Below are positions 39,502 through 47,157 of a stretch of 59,847 nt of DNA, piece after piece. The notes under the pieces were generated by a model. It did no database searches. It was not told the origin of the DNA and saw only the letters and a list, made by a program, of their open reading frames with translations. Position numbers and translations under genes: made by a program. This DNA is from a virus: positions 1-59,847 of IMG/VR virus record IMGVR_UViG_3300046543_000644; one strand, given 5' to 3'. Each line of letters opens with the position of its first letter. Position 1 is the stretch's first letter.

Positions 39502-39822
39502 TCAGATGCTGCTGACGTCGACGCTCATGGGTACGGCCCTGACCCAGGGCCTGGCGCGTTCCTTGTTGGCGCGGATGCTGTTGCATTTGCGATGGCAGAG
39601 CCGCAGGTTGTTGCGGTCGAGCGGCTTGCCGCCCTTAGCCAGGGCGTGGAGGTGGTCGACGGTGCGGGACATGGGGTGTGTGGCTGGCAGGTCTTGGTCG
39701 ACCTCATGCCCGCACCAATGGCAGTACGTCTCCTCGGCGAAGACGCGTTCCCGCATGCGGTCCCATGGCCGGCCGGTCCTGCCTTGCCGCACGTTCTTGG
39801 GCTGGCCCTTGGTCGTCGGCAT
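39502..39822 (-). CDS. small HNH endonuclease
   Basis: A 106-aa HNH protein: DRMRERVFAEETYCHWCGHE, SRTVDHLHALAKGGKPLDRN and NLRLCHRKCNSIRANK, with metal Cys pairs on both sides of the DH motif. This size and position are typical of HNH factors that support terminase cleavage. A terminator follows it. Confidence 0.85.
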   Translation of the reverse strand: MPTTKGQPKNVRQGRTGRPWDRMRERVFAEETYCHWCGHEVDQDLPATHPMSRTVDHLHALAKGGKPLDRNNLRLCHRKCNSIRANKERARPWVRAVPMSVDVSSI

Positions 39823-39843
39823 GGTGGCCTCCGTCCCAGTGGT

Positions 39844-40128
39844 TCAGGCGGCGACTTTCCGGCAGGGCCGCCAGTCGGGGTGCCGGCCGCCGCGCCATGC
39901 CCGGTAGGCGCCGTTCAGCCAGGTCTCATATTCGGCCTCGGCCAGCGCTGGCAGCCAGTAGAGCGCTGCGGTGTGAGGGTCGCCGGGGATGGCGGGTTCG
40001 ATGAGGTCGCGACTAACCCATTGGCGGATCGTCACGGCGGAGAGGCGCCAGCGCTGGCCGATGTCTCGTGCGGTGATCAGATCCTTGGCGTCGATCTCGG
40101 TGAGTGGCGGATTGGGGAACCTCGCCAT
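39844..40128 (-). CDS. MerR/HTH_17-type DNA-binding protein
   Basis: A 94-aa protein with LITARDIGQRWRLSAVTIRQ, WVSRDLIEPAIPG and a C-terminal segment rich in Trp and Arg. The pattern is that of excisionase-like winged helices. Next to the HNH and terminase genes it may assist packaging-site recognition or regulate late genes. It is an alternative excisionase candidate. Confidence 0.7.
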   Translation of the reverse strand: MARFPNPPLTEIDAKDLITARDIGQRWRLSAVTIRQWVSRDLIEPAIPGDPHTAALYWLPALAEAEYETWLNGAYRAWRGGRHPDWRPCRKVAA

Positions 40129-40149
40129 GCTCACCTCCGGGCAACGCGA

Positions 40150-40178
40150 AGGCCCCGACGCTGGCGGGCGCGGGGCCT
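40150..40178 (-). terminator. hairpin ending the 40.2-41.8 kb gene set
   Basis: AGGCCCCG (40150-40157) pairs with CGGGGCCT (40171-40178), loop 13. It lies 39 bases after the stop of the gene at 40217-40552. Confidence 0.65.
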
Positions 40179-40216
40179 GGGTGCTTTCGGGCAGCGTGAA
40201 ACTGCTCACCTGGATG

Positions 40217-40552
40217 TTACGGCGTGCGAATGACCTTGTCCACGCGATCGAGCAGGTGGCCAGCAGAGACATTCGGCATGGTGCGCAGGGCTTCGATCTG
40301 CTGGTCCCATTCGGCGATGCGGCGGATGGCGTCGGCTTCGTCAGGGCTGCCGTAGAGGATGGTGCGGATCACCCTGCTGCGGGATTCCTCGGGGATGCCT
40401 TCGTCTTCCATGGCCATGTCGGCGGTCTCCAGGACGCGGCGCAGGTGTTCCCACTGGAAGTGGTAGATCGGATCCTGGGCTTCGGTGGTGCGCTGGGTGA
40501 TGCCCATGCGGCGGGCATAGCGGTCGACGGCCTCACGAACGATGCGGGTCAT
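40217..40552 (-). CDS. hypothetical helical protein
   Basis: A 111-aa acidic helical protein from ATG 40552 (EAVDRYARRMGITQRTTEAQ, YHFQWEHLRRVLETADMAME). ATG overlaps the DUF6221-like gene stop by 4 bases. No family recognised. It is the last gene of a five-gene leftward set preceding the packaging region. Confidence 0.7.
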   Translation of the reverse strand: MTRIVREAVDRYARRMGITQRTTEAQDPIYHFQWEHLRRVLETADMAMEDEGIPEESRSRVIRTILYGSPDEADAIRRIAEWDQQIEALRTMPNVSAGHLLDRVDKVIRTP

Positions 40553-40830
40553 GGCTTCCAGCTCTCCTGGTAGTCCGGGTGGTCGGCGTAGGGTAGCGCG
40601 AGGAATTCGAGCACCCGGCTCGCGACCTCGGGTTCGCCGTCGTCGATGTAGTCGCCGCCGATGGTGGTGGCCAGGAAGTCGACCAGCTTCCGCTTGACTG
40701 CGACCTCGGCCAGGATGCGCCCTGGAGATGCAATCTCCCATGCGGTCGCCCACACGTATTGTGGATCTCTTGCCGCCGCCTCATCTTCGTCGAGTCGGGC
40801 CCGCAGGAACGCGATCAGGTCAGCGGTCAC
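40549..40830 (-). CDS. DUF6221-like protein
   Basis: A 93-aa protein starting TADLIAFLRARLDEDEAAAR, which is the pattern of the DUF6221 family frequent in Streptomyces and their phages; RKLVDFL and HPDYQESWKP complete it. Its function is not known. The GTG start at 40830 overlaps the preceding gene by 11 bases. Confidence 0.8.
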   Translation of the reverse strand: MTADLIAFLRARLDEDEAAARDPQYVWATAWEIASPGRILAEVAVKRKLVDFLATTIGGDYIDDGEPEVASRVLEFLALPYADHPDYQESWKP

Positions 40831-41122
40831 GGTTGGCTCCGATGCGGTCGTCGTGGCAGCAGCAGTATCCGTCCTGCATGACGCCGGTGTGGGCTTCGTC
40901 CCAGCATGAGGTGCAACAGAGTCCGAGGTGGTACTCGGAGTGGCAGTGGTAGAGGCCCCAGTCTTTGCGGATGCCGAGGTCGGGGCCGAAGCGCCGGAAC
41001 CAGCGCAGTTGGGATGCCGCGCCCCAGCGGGCCACGACGTCCGGGATGCTGCCGTCGACGGGCGGGTGCTTGGGTACGTATGCCGGATCGTCGAGCGGAG
41101 CGACAGAGGGTTGCGCGGTCAT
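40820..41122 (-). CDS. Cys/His-rich hypothetical protein
   Basis: A 100-aa protein with LYHCHSEYHLGLCCTSCWDE and DGYCCCHDDR, a dense Cys/His cluster likely to hold one or two zinc ions. Encoded in the leftward set at 40.2-41.8 kb with overlaps on both sides. Possibly a DNA- or host-factor-binding small protein; no family known. Confidence 0.7.
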   Translation of the reverse strand: MTAQPSVAPLDDPAYVPKHPPVDGSIPDVVARWGAASQLRWFRRFGPDLGIRKDWGLYHCHSEYHLGLCCTSCWDEAHTGVMQDGYCCCHDDRIGANRDR

Positions 41123-41658
41123 CGTCGTCCCTTTCGGTTGCGGTATCGGCGGTGGTAGCGGGCATCAAGGGCGGACGGGCGCGTCGGCAGCAGGAGCGCG
41201 ATGGGAAGCCCGAAGACGCGGGCGATCTGCCGCTCGAACTTGTTGGGCCCGGACTGTGCGCGACGGTAGGCCCCGGAGAGTTGGGCGTCGTACTGGGCTC
41301 GGGCGGCCCTGTTGATGGTCTCCGTCATGACGCCCGCGTTCGTGCTGGCCATGGCCAGGATCCCCCGGCTGATCCGGTCGACGTCGGCTTGGCTCTCCCC
41401 GGCCTGGGTTGCGAGGCGCTCGATCTGCTCGGCGAAGCCCAGCGGTCGCGGCGCCGTGGTGGCAGCGTTGTGCCAGAACAGTCGTCGGAAGTGGTCGGCA
41501 TCGGCGAACTCGAAGGCCTCGTCGATGATCTGCACTGGTGCACTTGCTCCGCGCCATCCACTGCCAGACTCCTGCTCGACCTCGGGCCGCCACCGCATGG
41601 CGTCGCCGCTGCCGTTCCAGTCGTCGAGGGTGTCGTCGATCCGGTCGAGGATGCTCAC
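41119..41658 (-). CDS. hypothetical protein
   Basis: A 179-aa protein from GTG 41658 with ILDRIDDTLDDWNGSGDAMR, then QIIDEAFEFADADHFRRLFW, and a basic C-terminus ARYHRRYRNRKGRR that could bind nucleic acid. Related sequences occur in Streptomyces mobile elements. No known activity. Confidence 0.7.
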   Translation of the reverse strand: MSILDRIDDTLDDWNGSGDAMRWRPEVEQESGSGWRGASAPVQIIDEAFEFADADHFRRLFWHNAATTAPRPLGFAEQIERLATQAGESQADVDRISRGILAMASTNAGVMTETINRAARAQYDAQLSGAYRRAQSGPNKFERQIARVFGLPIALLLPTRPSALDARYHRRYRNRKGRR

Positions 41659-41837
41659 GGGTGCCTCTTCCGTAGTGTGGTGGCGGCCAGGCGGACGTGC
41701 CAGCGGGCGAGCCGGAGCGCGAGGCGGCCGCGGCGGGTGGTGGACAGCATCAGGTCGAGCTCGTCCCGCAGGCGGATCGCCATGAGCGTGGCGCCGGCGT
41801 CGCGCAGTTCGCGGGGCGGTGGTGTGCGGTAGTCCAT
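41655..41837 (-). CDS. small basic protein
   Basis: A 60-aa protein from ATG 41837 (PPPRELRDAGATLMAIRLRD, then RRGRLALRLARWHVRLAATT). Basic and helical. It is the first gene of its set, just beyond a long hairpin that ends the FtsK transcript. Function unknown. Confidence 0.6.
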   Translation of the reverse strand: MDYRTPPPRELRDAGATLMAIRLRDELDLMLSTTRRGRLALRLARWHVRLAATTLRKRHP

Positions 41838-41992
41838 GGGTCGATCCTCTCGCGGCTCGGGCCGCCGCTCTGTGGGTGCGGAGAGGAAGCCACCCACCCG
41901 TCATTGTGCCCGTTTCCGGGGTCTGGCAGGGCTCCGATTGTGCGCCTCCCTGCCTCCCTAAACGCGCATCTTCCCTGCTCAGGGTCAGGGAT

Positions 41993-42038
41993 GCGGCCAG
42001 TGAGGCGCTTAGGGAGGAGTCCTTCGCTCACTGGCCGC
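41993..42038 (-). terminator. 12-bp hairpin after the FtsK-like gene
   Basis: GCGGCCAGTGAG (41993-42004) pairs perfectly with CTCACTGGCCGC (42027-42038), loop 22. It lies 7 bases past the translocase stop. The rest of the 41838-42044 gap (with CCTCCCTGCCTCCCT repeats near 41946) may carry the promoter of the next leftward set. Confidence 0.75.
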
Positions 42039-42044
42039 GTCCCT

Positions 42045-44237
42045 TCACTCGGGGTCGGTCTCGTCGTCGTCCAGGATGCGACTTTCGAGGGCCCGCAGGA
42101 TCTTCTGTCGGTCGACGACGGGGTAGCCGTCGTACCGGTGCGGGGCCGCGTCGTAGTCCCGCAGAATGCCCGTCAGGTCAATGAAGTTCCAGTCCCGGTA
42201 CTCGCCCGGGTTGAGCTCGGCGAGGCGCTGGAGGAACTCGGGGGTGCGTAGCCGCGGTTCGCTGCCGAGGACGGCCGCGAAGTCGGCGAGGTGGTCGACG
42301 GGTTCGGCGGCCGGCCCGGTCTGGGTGGTCGTACCGGAGCGGAGCGCCTTGGCACGGTCGGTGATCTCGACGGCCTCGTCGTCGTTGATGAAGTGGGTGC
42401 GGACGTTCAGCGAGACCTGGCCGGGCGGGAGCTGGACGCCGTCGCCGGCGACGACGAGCTGACCCTTGTCGAGGCCTTGGCGGAGCTTGTGGGGTGCGGC
42501 GCCGGCCTTGACGGGGGATTCGCCGAGCGCCATGGAGGCCTGGGATTCGGTGCCGAGGACGAGGGCGGCGCGGATGTGGTTGCCTTCGCGGGAGCGCTTG
42601 GGCAGGTTCTGGTCGGTGGGGTCTTGGGTGCCTTCCCAGATGGTGACGTTGACGGCGCGGCCCTGGTCGTGGATGCCCTTGACGGCCTGGAAGTACCTGC
42701 TGGTGGCCTTGGCTCCGCCGTAGGGGGCGCCGTACTTGGTGCTCCCGTTGTCCGCGATATATGTCTCCCTGGCGCCGGATCCGTAGGCGACCTGTGCTTC
42801 GTCGACGATGACGACCAGGGGCGTGAAGACGGTGCCCTTGGGTGCCATGAGGCGGCGCTGCATCTCGGTGAAGACGGCCTCGACCATCTCGGTCACCAGG
42901 ATGACGTGGTCATCGGTCGGGCCCTCGATCAGTACGGTGGCGAGGCCCTCGAACATGTCCCAGTCGCCGACGCCCTTGAGGTCCCCGATGCGGAACTCGA
43001 CGGTGGGGTCGAGGGTCAGCCACAGGGCCAGGGCCCTGAGCGACGCGGTCTTGCCCTGGTTGGAGAGCCCGGTGACCAGGACGTGTTTCTGGAAGAGGCT
43101 GAGGGTGGCGGCGTCGCCGCGCAGGTCGAGGCCCCAGGGCGCGCGGCCGGTCTTGTAGTTGGCGGTCATGGTGGGGTCGGTGACCAGTGGCGATGCGGGC
43201 ACGGGTTCGTCGAGGGCGCCGCTGTCGGCGATCCAGAGCCGGACGGTGCGGGCGGCGGGGGCGACGCTGACGTAGACCTCGTGTTCGTGCCGGCCGAGGT
43301 TCTCGGCGAGCTTGCGGCGCCGGTTCATGACCTCTTCGGTGGATGCCCCGGATGGCAGGGTGGCGTCGACTTCGACGCCGCATCCGGCGATGACGATGGG
43401 GCTGAGCATCGCGGCGCCGGCGTCGCCCATGTCCTTGATGGCGGATTGGAGCTTGCCGATGCCGAGGTCGCGTAGGGCGGTGACGACGATGGATGGGGTG
43501 ATGGGCGCGCCGTCGGTGCTGTGGTGGCCGTGGGGCATGACCCAGGCGGGTGTGTTCCCGTGGCGCTTGCCGATGGCCCAGAGGGCGGTGACGGCGACGA
43601 ACGGTGCCGCGGTCAGGACTGGCCCCCAGAGGAACGCGATGACGGCGCAGATCCAGGCTGCGGTGTCGATGGCGCCGGTGATGGGGGCGATGACGTCGGC
43701 GATGTGGTGTTCGGCGATGGCCATGACGATGCCGATGGCGAGGAGGGTGCCGGTGCCGAGGGCGGTGGCGATGGCGGCGCCGCGGGCGAGGTGGACGGGT
43801 GCGGCGAGGAGGTCCATGCGCCTGCGGTGGCGGGCGGCACGGAATGCCATGCCGCGGGCTTCCCATTCCTGGGCTGCTTCGACGTTCCCGATGGCCTCAG
43901 CTGCACGGATCATTCGTTCGTAGCGGGCTGCGGTGCGGCCGTCCCAGGCGCGGCGCCCGGCTACGAGGGTGCCGGCGGCGATGTAGGCGGGGTGGCGGGC
44001 GAGGAACCGGCCGAGGGCGATGGTGCGCTCGTGGGTGGCAACGACGCGGATGCGCCGGGCCGCACGTCGGCCGCGGCCAGGTGCGGCAGCGTCCTGCTCG
44101 ACCTCCGTGGCCTGCTGCTCGGCGCCGGTCGTCACGATGGTGCCCTCGATGGGCTCCCGGTCCTGCGGGACGAGCTTGTCGAGCTTGACGGGCTGCGCGT
44201 GTCCGTTGGTCCGCGGTGCGGTTTCGGTGAGGGTCAT
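42045..44237 (-). CDS. FtsK/SpoIIIE-type DNA translocase (TraB/TraSA-like)
   Basis: A 730-aa P-loop ATPase. After a 100-residue cytoplasmic start there are membrane segments near residues 150-225 (ATALGTGTLLAIGIVMAIAE, ICAVIAFLWGPVLTAAPFVA). The motor domain has Walker A LVTGLSNQGKTAS near 386-398 and Walker B LVVIVDEAQ near 475. This layout matches single-protein conjugative translocases of Streptomyces plasmids and AICEs (TraB of pSVH1, TraSA of pSAM2), which move double-stranded DNA between hyphae. It lies with Spd-like membrane proteins. A segregation role in a plasmid-like prophage is an alternative. Confidence 0.85.
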   Translation of the reverse strand: MTLTETAPRTNGHAQPVKLDKLVPQDREPIEGTIVTTGAEQQATEVEQDAAAPGRGRRAARRIRVVATHERTIALGRFLARHPAYIAAGTLVAGRRAWDGRTAARYERMIRAAEAIGNVEAAQEWEARGMAFRAARHRRRMDLLAAPVHLARGAAIATALGTGTLLAIGIVMAIAEHHIADVIAPITGAIDTAAWICAVIAFLWGPVLTAAPFVAVTALWAIGKRHGNTPAWVMPHGHHSTDGAPITPSIVVTALRDLGIGKLQSAIKDMGDAGAAMLSPIVIAGCGVEVDATLPSGASTEEVMNRRRKLAENLGRHEHEVYVSVAPAARTVRLWIADSGALDEPVPASPLVTDPTMTANYKTGRAPWGLDLRGDAATLSLFQKHVLVTGLSNQGKTASLRALALWLTLDPTVEFRIGDLKGVGDWDMFEGLATVLIEGPTDDHVILVTEMVEAVFTEMQRRLMAPKGTVFTPLVVIVDEAQVAYGSGARETYIADNGSTKYGAPYGGAKATSRYFQAVKGIHDQGRAVNVTIWEGTQDPTDQNLPKRSREGNHIRAALVLGTESQASMALGESPVKAGAAPHKLRQGLDKGQLVVAGDGVQLPPGQVSLNVRTHFINDDEAVEITDRAKALRSGTTTQTGPAAEPVDHLADFAAVLGSEPRLRTPEFLQRLAELNPGEYRDWNFIDLTGILRDYDAAPHRYDGYPVVDRQKILRALESRILDDDETDPE

Positions 44238-44434
44238 CGGGTCCTGACCTGGGCGGTGGGGTGGGTGGCGCGCCAGGCGATGGCGCAGAGCAGCAGGACG
44301 AGCAGCGCGGCGGGCTGGCCGAGCACCCAGGGGATCGCGGTGCTGGCGGCGGGCATGAGCAGGTGCCGGGTCTGCCAGGCGAGGACGAGCAGCAGGCCGA
44401 CGATGACCCAGGTGGAGGGGCGGAGCGCGGGCAT
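44234..44434 (-). CDS. small two-pass membrane protein (Spd-like)
   Basis: A 66-aa protein with two membrane helices (STWVIVGLLLVLAWQTRHLL and LGQPAALLVLLLCAIAW). It overlaps the FtsK-like start by 4 bases, so they are made together. Small membrane proteins encoded with TraB-type translocases are the Spd proteins that promote intramycelial spread. Identification is by size and context. Confidence 0.7.
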   Translation of the reverse strand: MPALRPSTWVIVGLLLVLAWQTRHLLMPAASTAIPWVLGQPAALLVLLLCAIAWRATHPTAQVRTR

Positions 44435-44452
44435 GGCGGTACCTCCGGGGCG

Positions 44453-44482
44453 GGGCCGGGCACCGTGGTGGCTGCCCGGCCC
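44453..44482 (-). terminator. hairpin within the transfer cassette
   Basis: GGGCCGGGCA (44453-44462) pairs with TGCCCGGCCC (44473-44482), loop 10. It stands between the KOW-like gene and the small membrane protein plus FtsK pair and may set their relative expression. Confidence 0.5.
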
Positions 44483-44495
44483 GGGGTTGGGTGGT

Positions 44496-44774
44496 TCAGC
44501 GGTGTTCGAGCTCTTCCGGTCCGAAGCCGGTCGAGCTGGTCTCGCCGGGGAGTCGGACGGCGACGATCTCGCCGACGGTGCCAGCTACTTCGCCGGTGGC
44601 GCCGATGAAGGATCGGCTGCCGGGTTCGCTGTAGTTGTCGCTGGTGACGCGGACGCTGTCGCCTCGCTTGAATCCCATGGGGTGATCCCTCTCGGTGGGT
44701 TCGTCGTCGCCGAGGTTGGCGAGGGCGCGGGTGATCTGGCTGGGGGTGAGGCCGTGCGCGTCCTGGCCGGTCAT
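44496..44774 (-). CDS. KOW/SH3-like small protein
   Basis: A 92-aa protein from ATG 44774 (TGATG overlap); an inner ATG at 44678 with GAGAGGGA upstream is a strong alternative giving 60 aa. The C-terminal 60 residues (FKRGDSVRVTSDNYSEPGSR, FIGATGEVAGTVGEIVAVRL) look like a KOW-type beta-barrel. It may bind DNA, RNA or a partner in the transfer cassette. Unknown function. Confidence 0.65.
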   Translation of the reverse strand: MTGQDAHGLTPSQITRALANLGDDEPTERDHPMGFKRGDSVRVTSDNYSEPGSRSFIGATGEVAGTVGEIVAVRLPGETSSTGFGPEELEHR

Positions 44775-44920
44775 CGCTTGACCGGCTTCGCGGCCGGACG
44801 GTGCGCGGGGGCGTGCACGGCTGGCCGGTGGACGGGTGCGGCGGTGGAGGTCTGGCCGTGGACAAAGAGCCAGATGGCGAGAAGCGCGACGCCGACGGCG
44901 AGGGTGCCCTTGAAGGTCAT
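44771..44920 (-). CDS. 49-aa membrane or secreted small protein (SpdD-like)
   Basis: From ATG 44920 the product begins MTFKGTLAVGVALLAIWLFV, an N-terminal membrane helix, followed by HGQTSTAAPVHRPAVHAPAH, a Pro/Ala/His-rich tail. The stop overlaps the next ATG (TGATG). It is too short for ordinary gene finding but lies neatly between the large Spd-like gene and the KOW-like gene with spacings of 3 and -4 bases. Likely part of the transfer cassette. Confidence 0.65.
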   Translation of the reverse strand: MTFKGTLAVGVALLAIWLFVHGQTSTAAPVHRPAVHAPAHRPAAKPVKR

Positions 44921-44923
44921 GGG

Positions 44924-45955
44924 TCAGGCCTTCTTGGTGTCGCGGTCGCGGACCTGGCGGACGTAGGCCTCGGTGACGGTGACCCCGTAGCCGTCGAGCA
45001 GGTTGGAGATCTCGGCGGGCTCGTAGGTGGGGCGCTTGTCGAGGGCGATGCGGATGGCTTCGGCCTTGGGGAGCGACGCGAGGGTGGGCGGTTCGAGCGG
45101 GGGTCCGTCGTCCAGCAGTGCATCTGCCTCGTCCTGGGTGGCATCTGCCGCATGGGGCGCTTCCCCGGCGGGCTGGCGCTGGAGGACTGCGAGGAGCCGC
45201 TCGACCTGTTCGTCGCTGATTCGGGGTGCGAGGGCGGGCACGGTGGCGTCCGGCGTTGCAGTTGCCACTGGGCTGATGGCAGGTGCCATGAGCTGCTCGA
45301 CGGTGATGTCGGCGGGGGCGCGCAGGGCTCGGAGTTCGGCGGTCAGCGCGCGGGCGGCGTCGAGTTCGCGGTTCTCGATCTCCAGGGCGAGGGCGGTGTG
45401 GACCTGGTCGCGTTCGCGCTCCAGCCGGAGTTGGTAGGCCCGCGGCAGGCGGTGGGTGGTGGTCTCCAGCCGCAGCCACCAGGCGGCTTTGACGCCGAGC
45501 GGCACGAGGGCGGCGACGATGCCGACGGCGATCATGTGGTGCAGGACGCCGGTGACGATGATCGCGCCCATGCTGGCGGCCATGAAGAACAGGCCAGCGA
45601 TCTGGGAGGCGCGACGGGCCTTGGGGTGGGTCTGGCTCATCCACTCCCCGAGGAGCGCGTAAATCCAGAGCCCGTCGAAGACCGCGGCGACGGCGTAGGC
45701 GACGAGGGCGGGCACGAAGAGGCTGAAGAGTTCCCCGATGGCGGCGATGCTGAGCGCCATGGCGAGGATGGTGAAGCCGATGGCCAGGCGGAACATGACC
45801 AGCTTCACTGCGGCGCGGGTGTCCTGCGGGGGCCTGGGGCCGGGCTGGTGGCCGACGAGGGTTTCCTCGGCGATGCCGTTGACGATGGTGGTCTCGTAGA
45901 CGGGGACGGGGTTGATCTTTGCGCGGCTGAGCGCGCTAAAGTGCTGGCGGATCAT
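44924..45955 (-). CDS. multi-pass membrane protein, SpdB/DUF2637-like
   Basis: A 343-aa protein from ATG 45955. Four membrane helices at about residues 55-165 (GFTILAMALSIAAIGELFSL, ALVAYAVAAVFDGLWIYALL, AGLFFMAASMGAIIVTGVLH, AVGIVAALVPLGVKAAWWLR). A coiled coil (LRLERERDQVHTALALEIEN) follows, and the C-terminus ends in a small HTH-like segment (YEPAEISNLLDGYGVTVTEA). This resembles the SpdB/DUF2637 membrane proteins of Streptomyces conjugative elements. First gene of the transfer operon, directly downstream of two palindromic operators. Confidence 0.75.
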   Translation of the reverse strand: MIRQHFSALSRAKINPVPVYETTIVNGIAEETLVGHQPGPRPPQDTRAAVKLVMFRLAIGFTILAMALSIAAIGELFSLFVPALVAYAVAAVFDGLWIYALLGEWMSQTHPKARRASQIAGLFFMAASMGAIIVTGVLHHMIAVGIVAALVPLGVKAAWWLRLETTTHRLPRAYQLRLERERDQVHTALALEIENRELDAARALTAELRALRAPADITVEQLMAPAISPVATATPDATVPALAPRISDEQVERLLAVLQRQPAGEAPHAADATQDEADALLDDGPPLEPPTLASLPKAEAIRIALDKRPTYEPAEISNLLDGYGVTVTEAYVRQVRDRDTKKA

Positions 45956-46087
45956 GGAGGTCGTATCTCCAATGGTCAAGTGGTCCCGGTCCGCGATTGG
46001 CGTCGCTGGCCGGGGCCCGCTGAATATTCGATTCTGGGGATGCCGGGCGGGCTCGTTGCATGTGCCGTGGCATTTGCAACGTCCTTG

Positions 46088-46139
46088 CTTCAAGCCCAAT
46101 CTTGAAGGTGCCGTGCCGCAGTGTCAAGCGATTGCTTGA
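46088..46139. promoter_or_regulatory. two palindromic operators of the transfer operon
   Basis: CTTCAAG-CCCAAT-CTTGAAG (46088-46107) and TCAAGC-GATT-GCTTGA (46124-46139) are perfect inverted repeats sharing TCAAG/CTTGA half-sites. They stand between the leftward transfer operon and the rightward small regulator. The second overlaps the regulator's -35, so autoregulation and joint control of transfer genes are likely, as for Kor-type repressors. Confidence 0.75.
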
Positions 46140-46164
46140 AGCCTGCCGGAATCGGCCCTACCCT
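46136..46164 (+). promoter_or_regulatory. promoter for a leaderless regulator mRNA
   Basis: TTGAAG (46136-46141), a 17-base spacer, and TACCCT (46159-46164) are followed by only 6 bases before ATG 46171. Transcription should begin at or next to the start codon, a leaderless message. No ribosome site is present. Confidence 0.65.
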
Positions 46165-46170
46165 GAGCCC

Positions 46171-46407
46171 ATGACCGAACCCGCGCCCGCCGCGATCCTC
46201 GCCCTGGTGGCCGACCTGAACACCGTCGCCGACCCGGCCGAGCGCTTCCGTGCCGCGCGCGACGCCCGGGCCGCCGCCACTGACGCCGTCGACGGGGTCC
46301 TCGCCGCCGCGGTGCTGGAGCTCAAGGACGGCCGTTCCTGGCGCGAGGTCGGCGCGGTCCTCGACATGACCGGCAGCCGGGCCGAGCAGATCGCCCGCCG
46401 CCGGTAA
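46171..46407 (+). CDS. small HTH regulator (Kor-like by position)
   Basis: A 78-aa protein, helical, whose C-terminal part (LELKDGRSWREVGAVLDMTG, SRAEQIARRR) reads as a sigma-like or HTH_23-type helix-turn-helix. It is transcribed away from the transfer operon behind the operators it probably binds. Its size, orientation and leaderless start match the second regulator at 53431. Likely represses the SpdB-FtsK operon. Confidence 0.7.
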   Translation: MTEPAPAAILALVADLNTVADPAERFRAARDARAAATDAVDGVLAAAVLELKDGRSWREVGAVLDMTGSRAEQIARRR

Positions 46408-46451
46408 ATTCTCACGCTACGTAGCTGGATCCTCGACCCGTGCAGCATTAG

Positions 46452-46637
46452 TTACATCCTGGGCGCAACTTTTGCTGCACGATCACGCGCGACCCCATTG
46501 CATAGAGCGACGTTAGGCAGCTGCGCGCTCGGTGGATTGCCCGCCGCCGGTAGCCGGCACCACCGCCAACAGCACCACGCCACCCCGGCCTCGAAGAGCA
46601 CCAGAACCGCGGCGGCCAGCAGCCACCAGGGGCTCAC
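46452..46637 (-). CDS. small membrane protein
   Basis: A 61-aa protein from GTG 46637 with one N-terminal membrane helix (SPWWLLAAAVLVLFEAGVAW) followed by CCWRWC. Its GTG overlaps the upstream stop (GTGA). It ends a leftward run of small accessory genes. Function unknown. Confidence 0.6.
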   Translation of the reverse strand: MSPWWLLAAAVLVLFEAGVAWCCWRWCRLPAAGNPPSAQLPNVALCNGVARDRAAKVAPRM

Positions 46638-46957
46638 TTGATCGGGTCGAACCGGTCGAGGCGGATCGGCGCCTGGCACTGCTCGCACAACATCGGGTCC
46701 GACTGGAGCCACATGCGCCAGAACGGCGAGACCACTCGCAGGATCGCGTTCTTGTGTTCACCGCAGAGCGGCCATGCCATGTCGAACGCGCAGTCGGTCG
46801 TGTTCTCCTCGTGGGTGAAGTACGCCACCCAGGCGGCGGCTTTCTCGCATGAGGGGTCCATGGTCTCGAAGTAGCACGGCACGGCGTCGGCGAACATGGC
46901 CAGGGCCATGGTGCGGATCTCGGTGACGGACTGCGGCGGGGCGGTGGGCTGGCTCAT
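46634..46957 (-). CDS. Cys-containing hypothetical protein
   Basis: A 107-aa protein (TEIRTMALAMFADAVPCYFE, WVAYFTHEENTTDCAFDMAW) ending with LCEQCQAPIRLDRF, a C-terminal CxxC. The preceding CGEH supplies further metal ligands. No family known. Belongs to the small-gene run. Confidence 0.65.
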   Translation of the reverse strand: MSQPTAPPQSVTEIRTMALAMFADAVPCYFETMDPSCEKAAAWVAYFTHEENTTDCAFDMAWPLCGEHKNAILRVVSPFWRMWLQSDPMLCEQCQAPIRLDRFDPIK

Positions 46958-46959
46958 GG

Positions 46960-47157
46960 TCAAGTCCTCGGGGCGATGCTGAGCATCCGGGCCAGCGGCG
47001 CTTCGGGCGCGGTGTCGTCGCACTGCCGGGTCATCTCGGCGATGACGCCGTGCAGGGCGAGCGTGGCGTGGATGCTGGCCCGCTGGAGGTCGTAGGGGCT
47101 GGCGTTGGTGCGGGTGACGAGCTTCTCTGCTCGGGCGGCGTGCTCGGTGCTGTCCAT
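46960..47157 (-). CDS. small helical protein
   Basis: A 65-aa protein: DSTEHAARAEKLVTRTNASP then YDLQRASIHATLALHGVIAE. This resembles small Streptomyces phage proteins of unknown function that consist of two helices. ATG 47157 overlaps the upstream stop by one base. Confidence 0.65.
   Translation of the reverse strand: MDSTEHAARAEKLVTRTNASPYDLQRASIHATLALHGVIAEMTRQCDDTAPEAPLARMLSIAPRT

Noticed and set aside
40820-41168. Alternative frame at 40827-41168
   Set aside because: It is Arg/Pro/His-rich with no motif, while the overlapping frame 40820-41122 has clustered Cys/His and couples to both neighbours.
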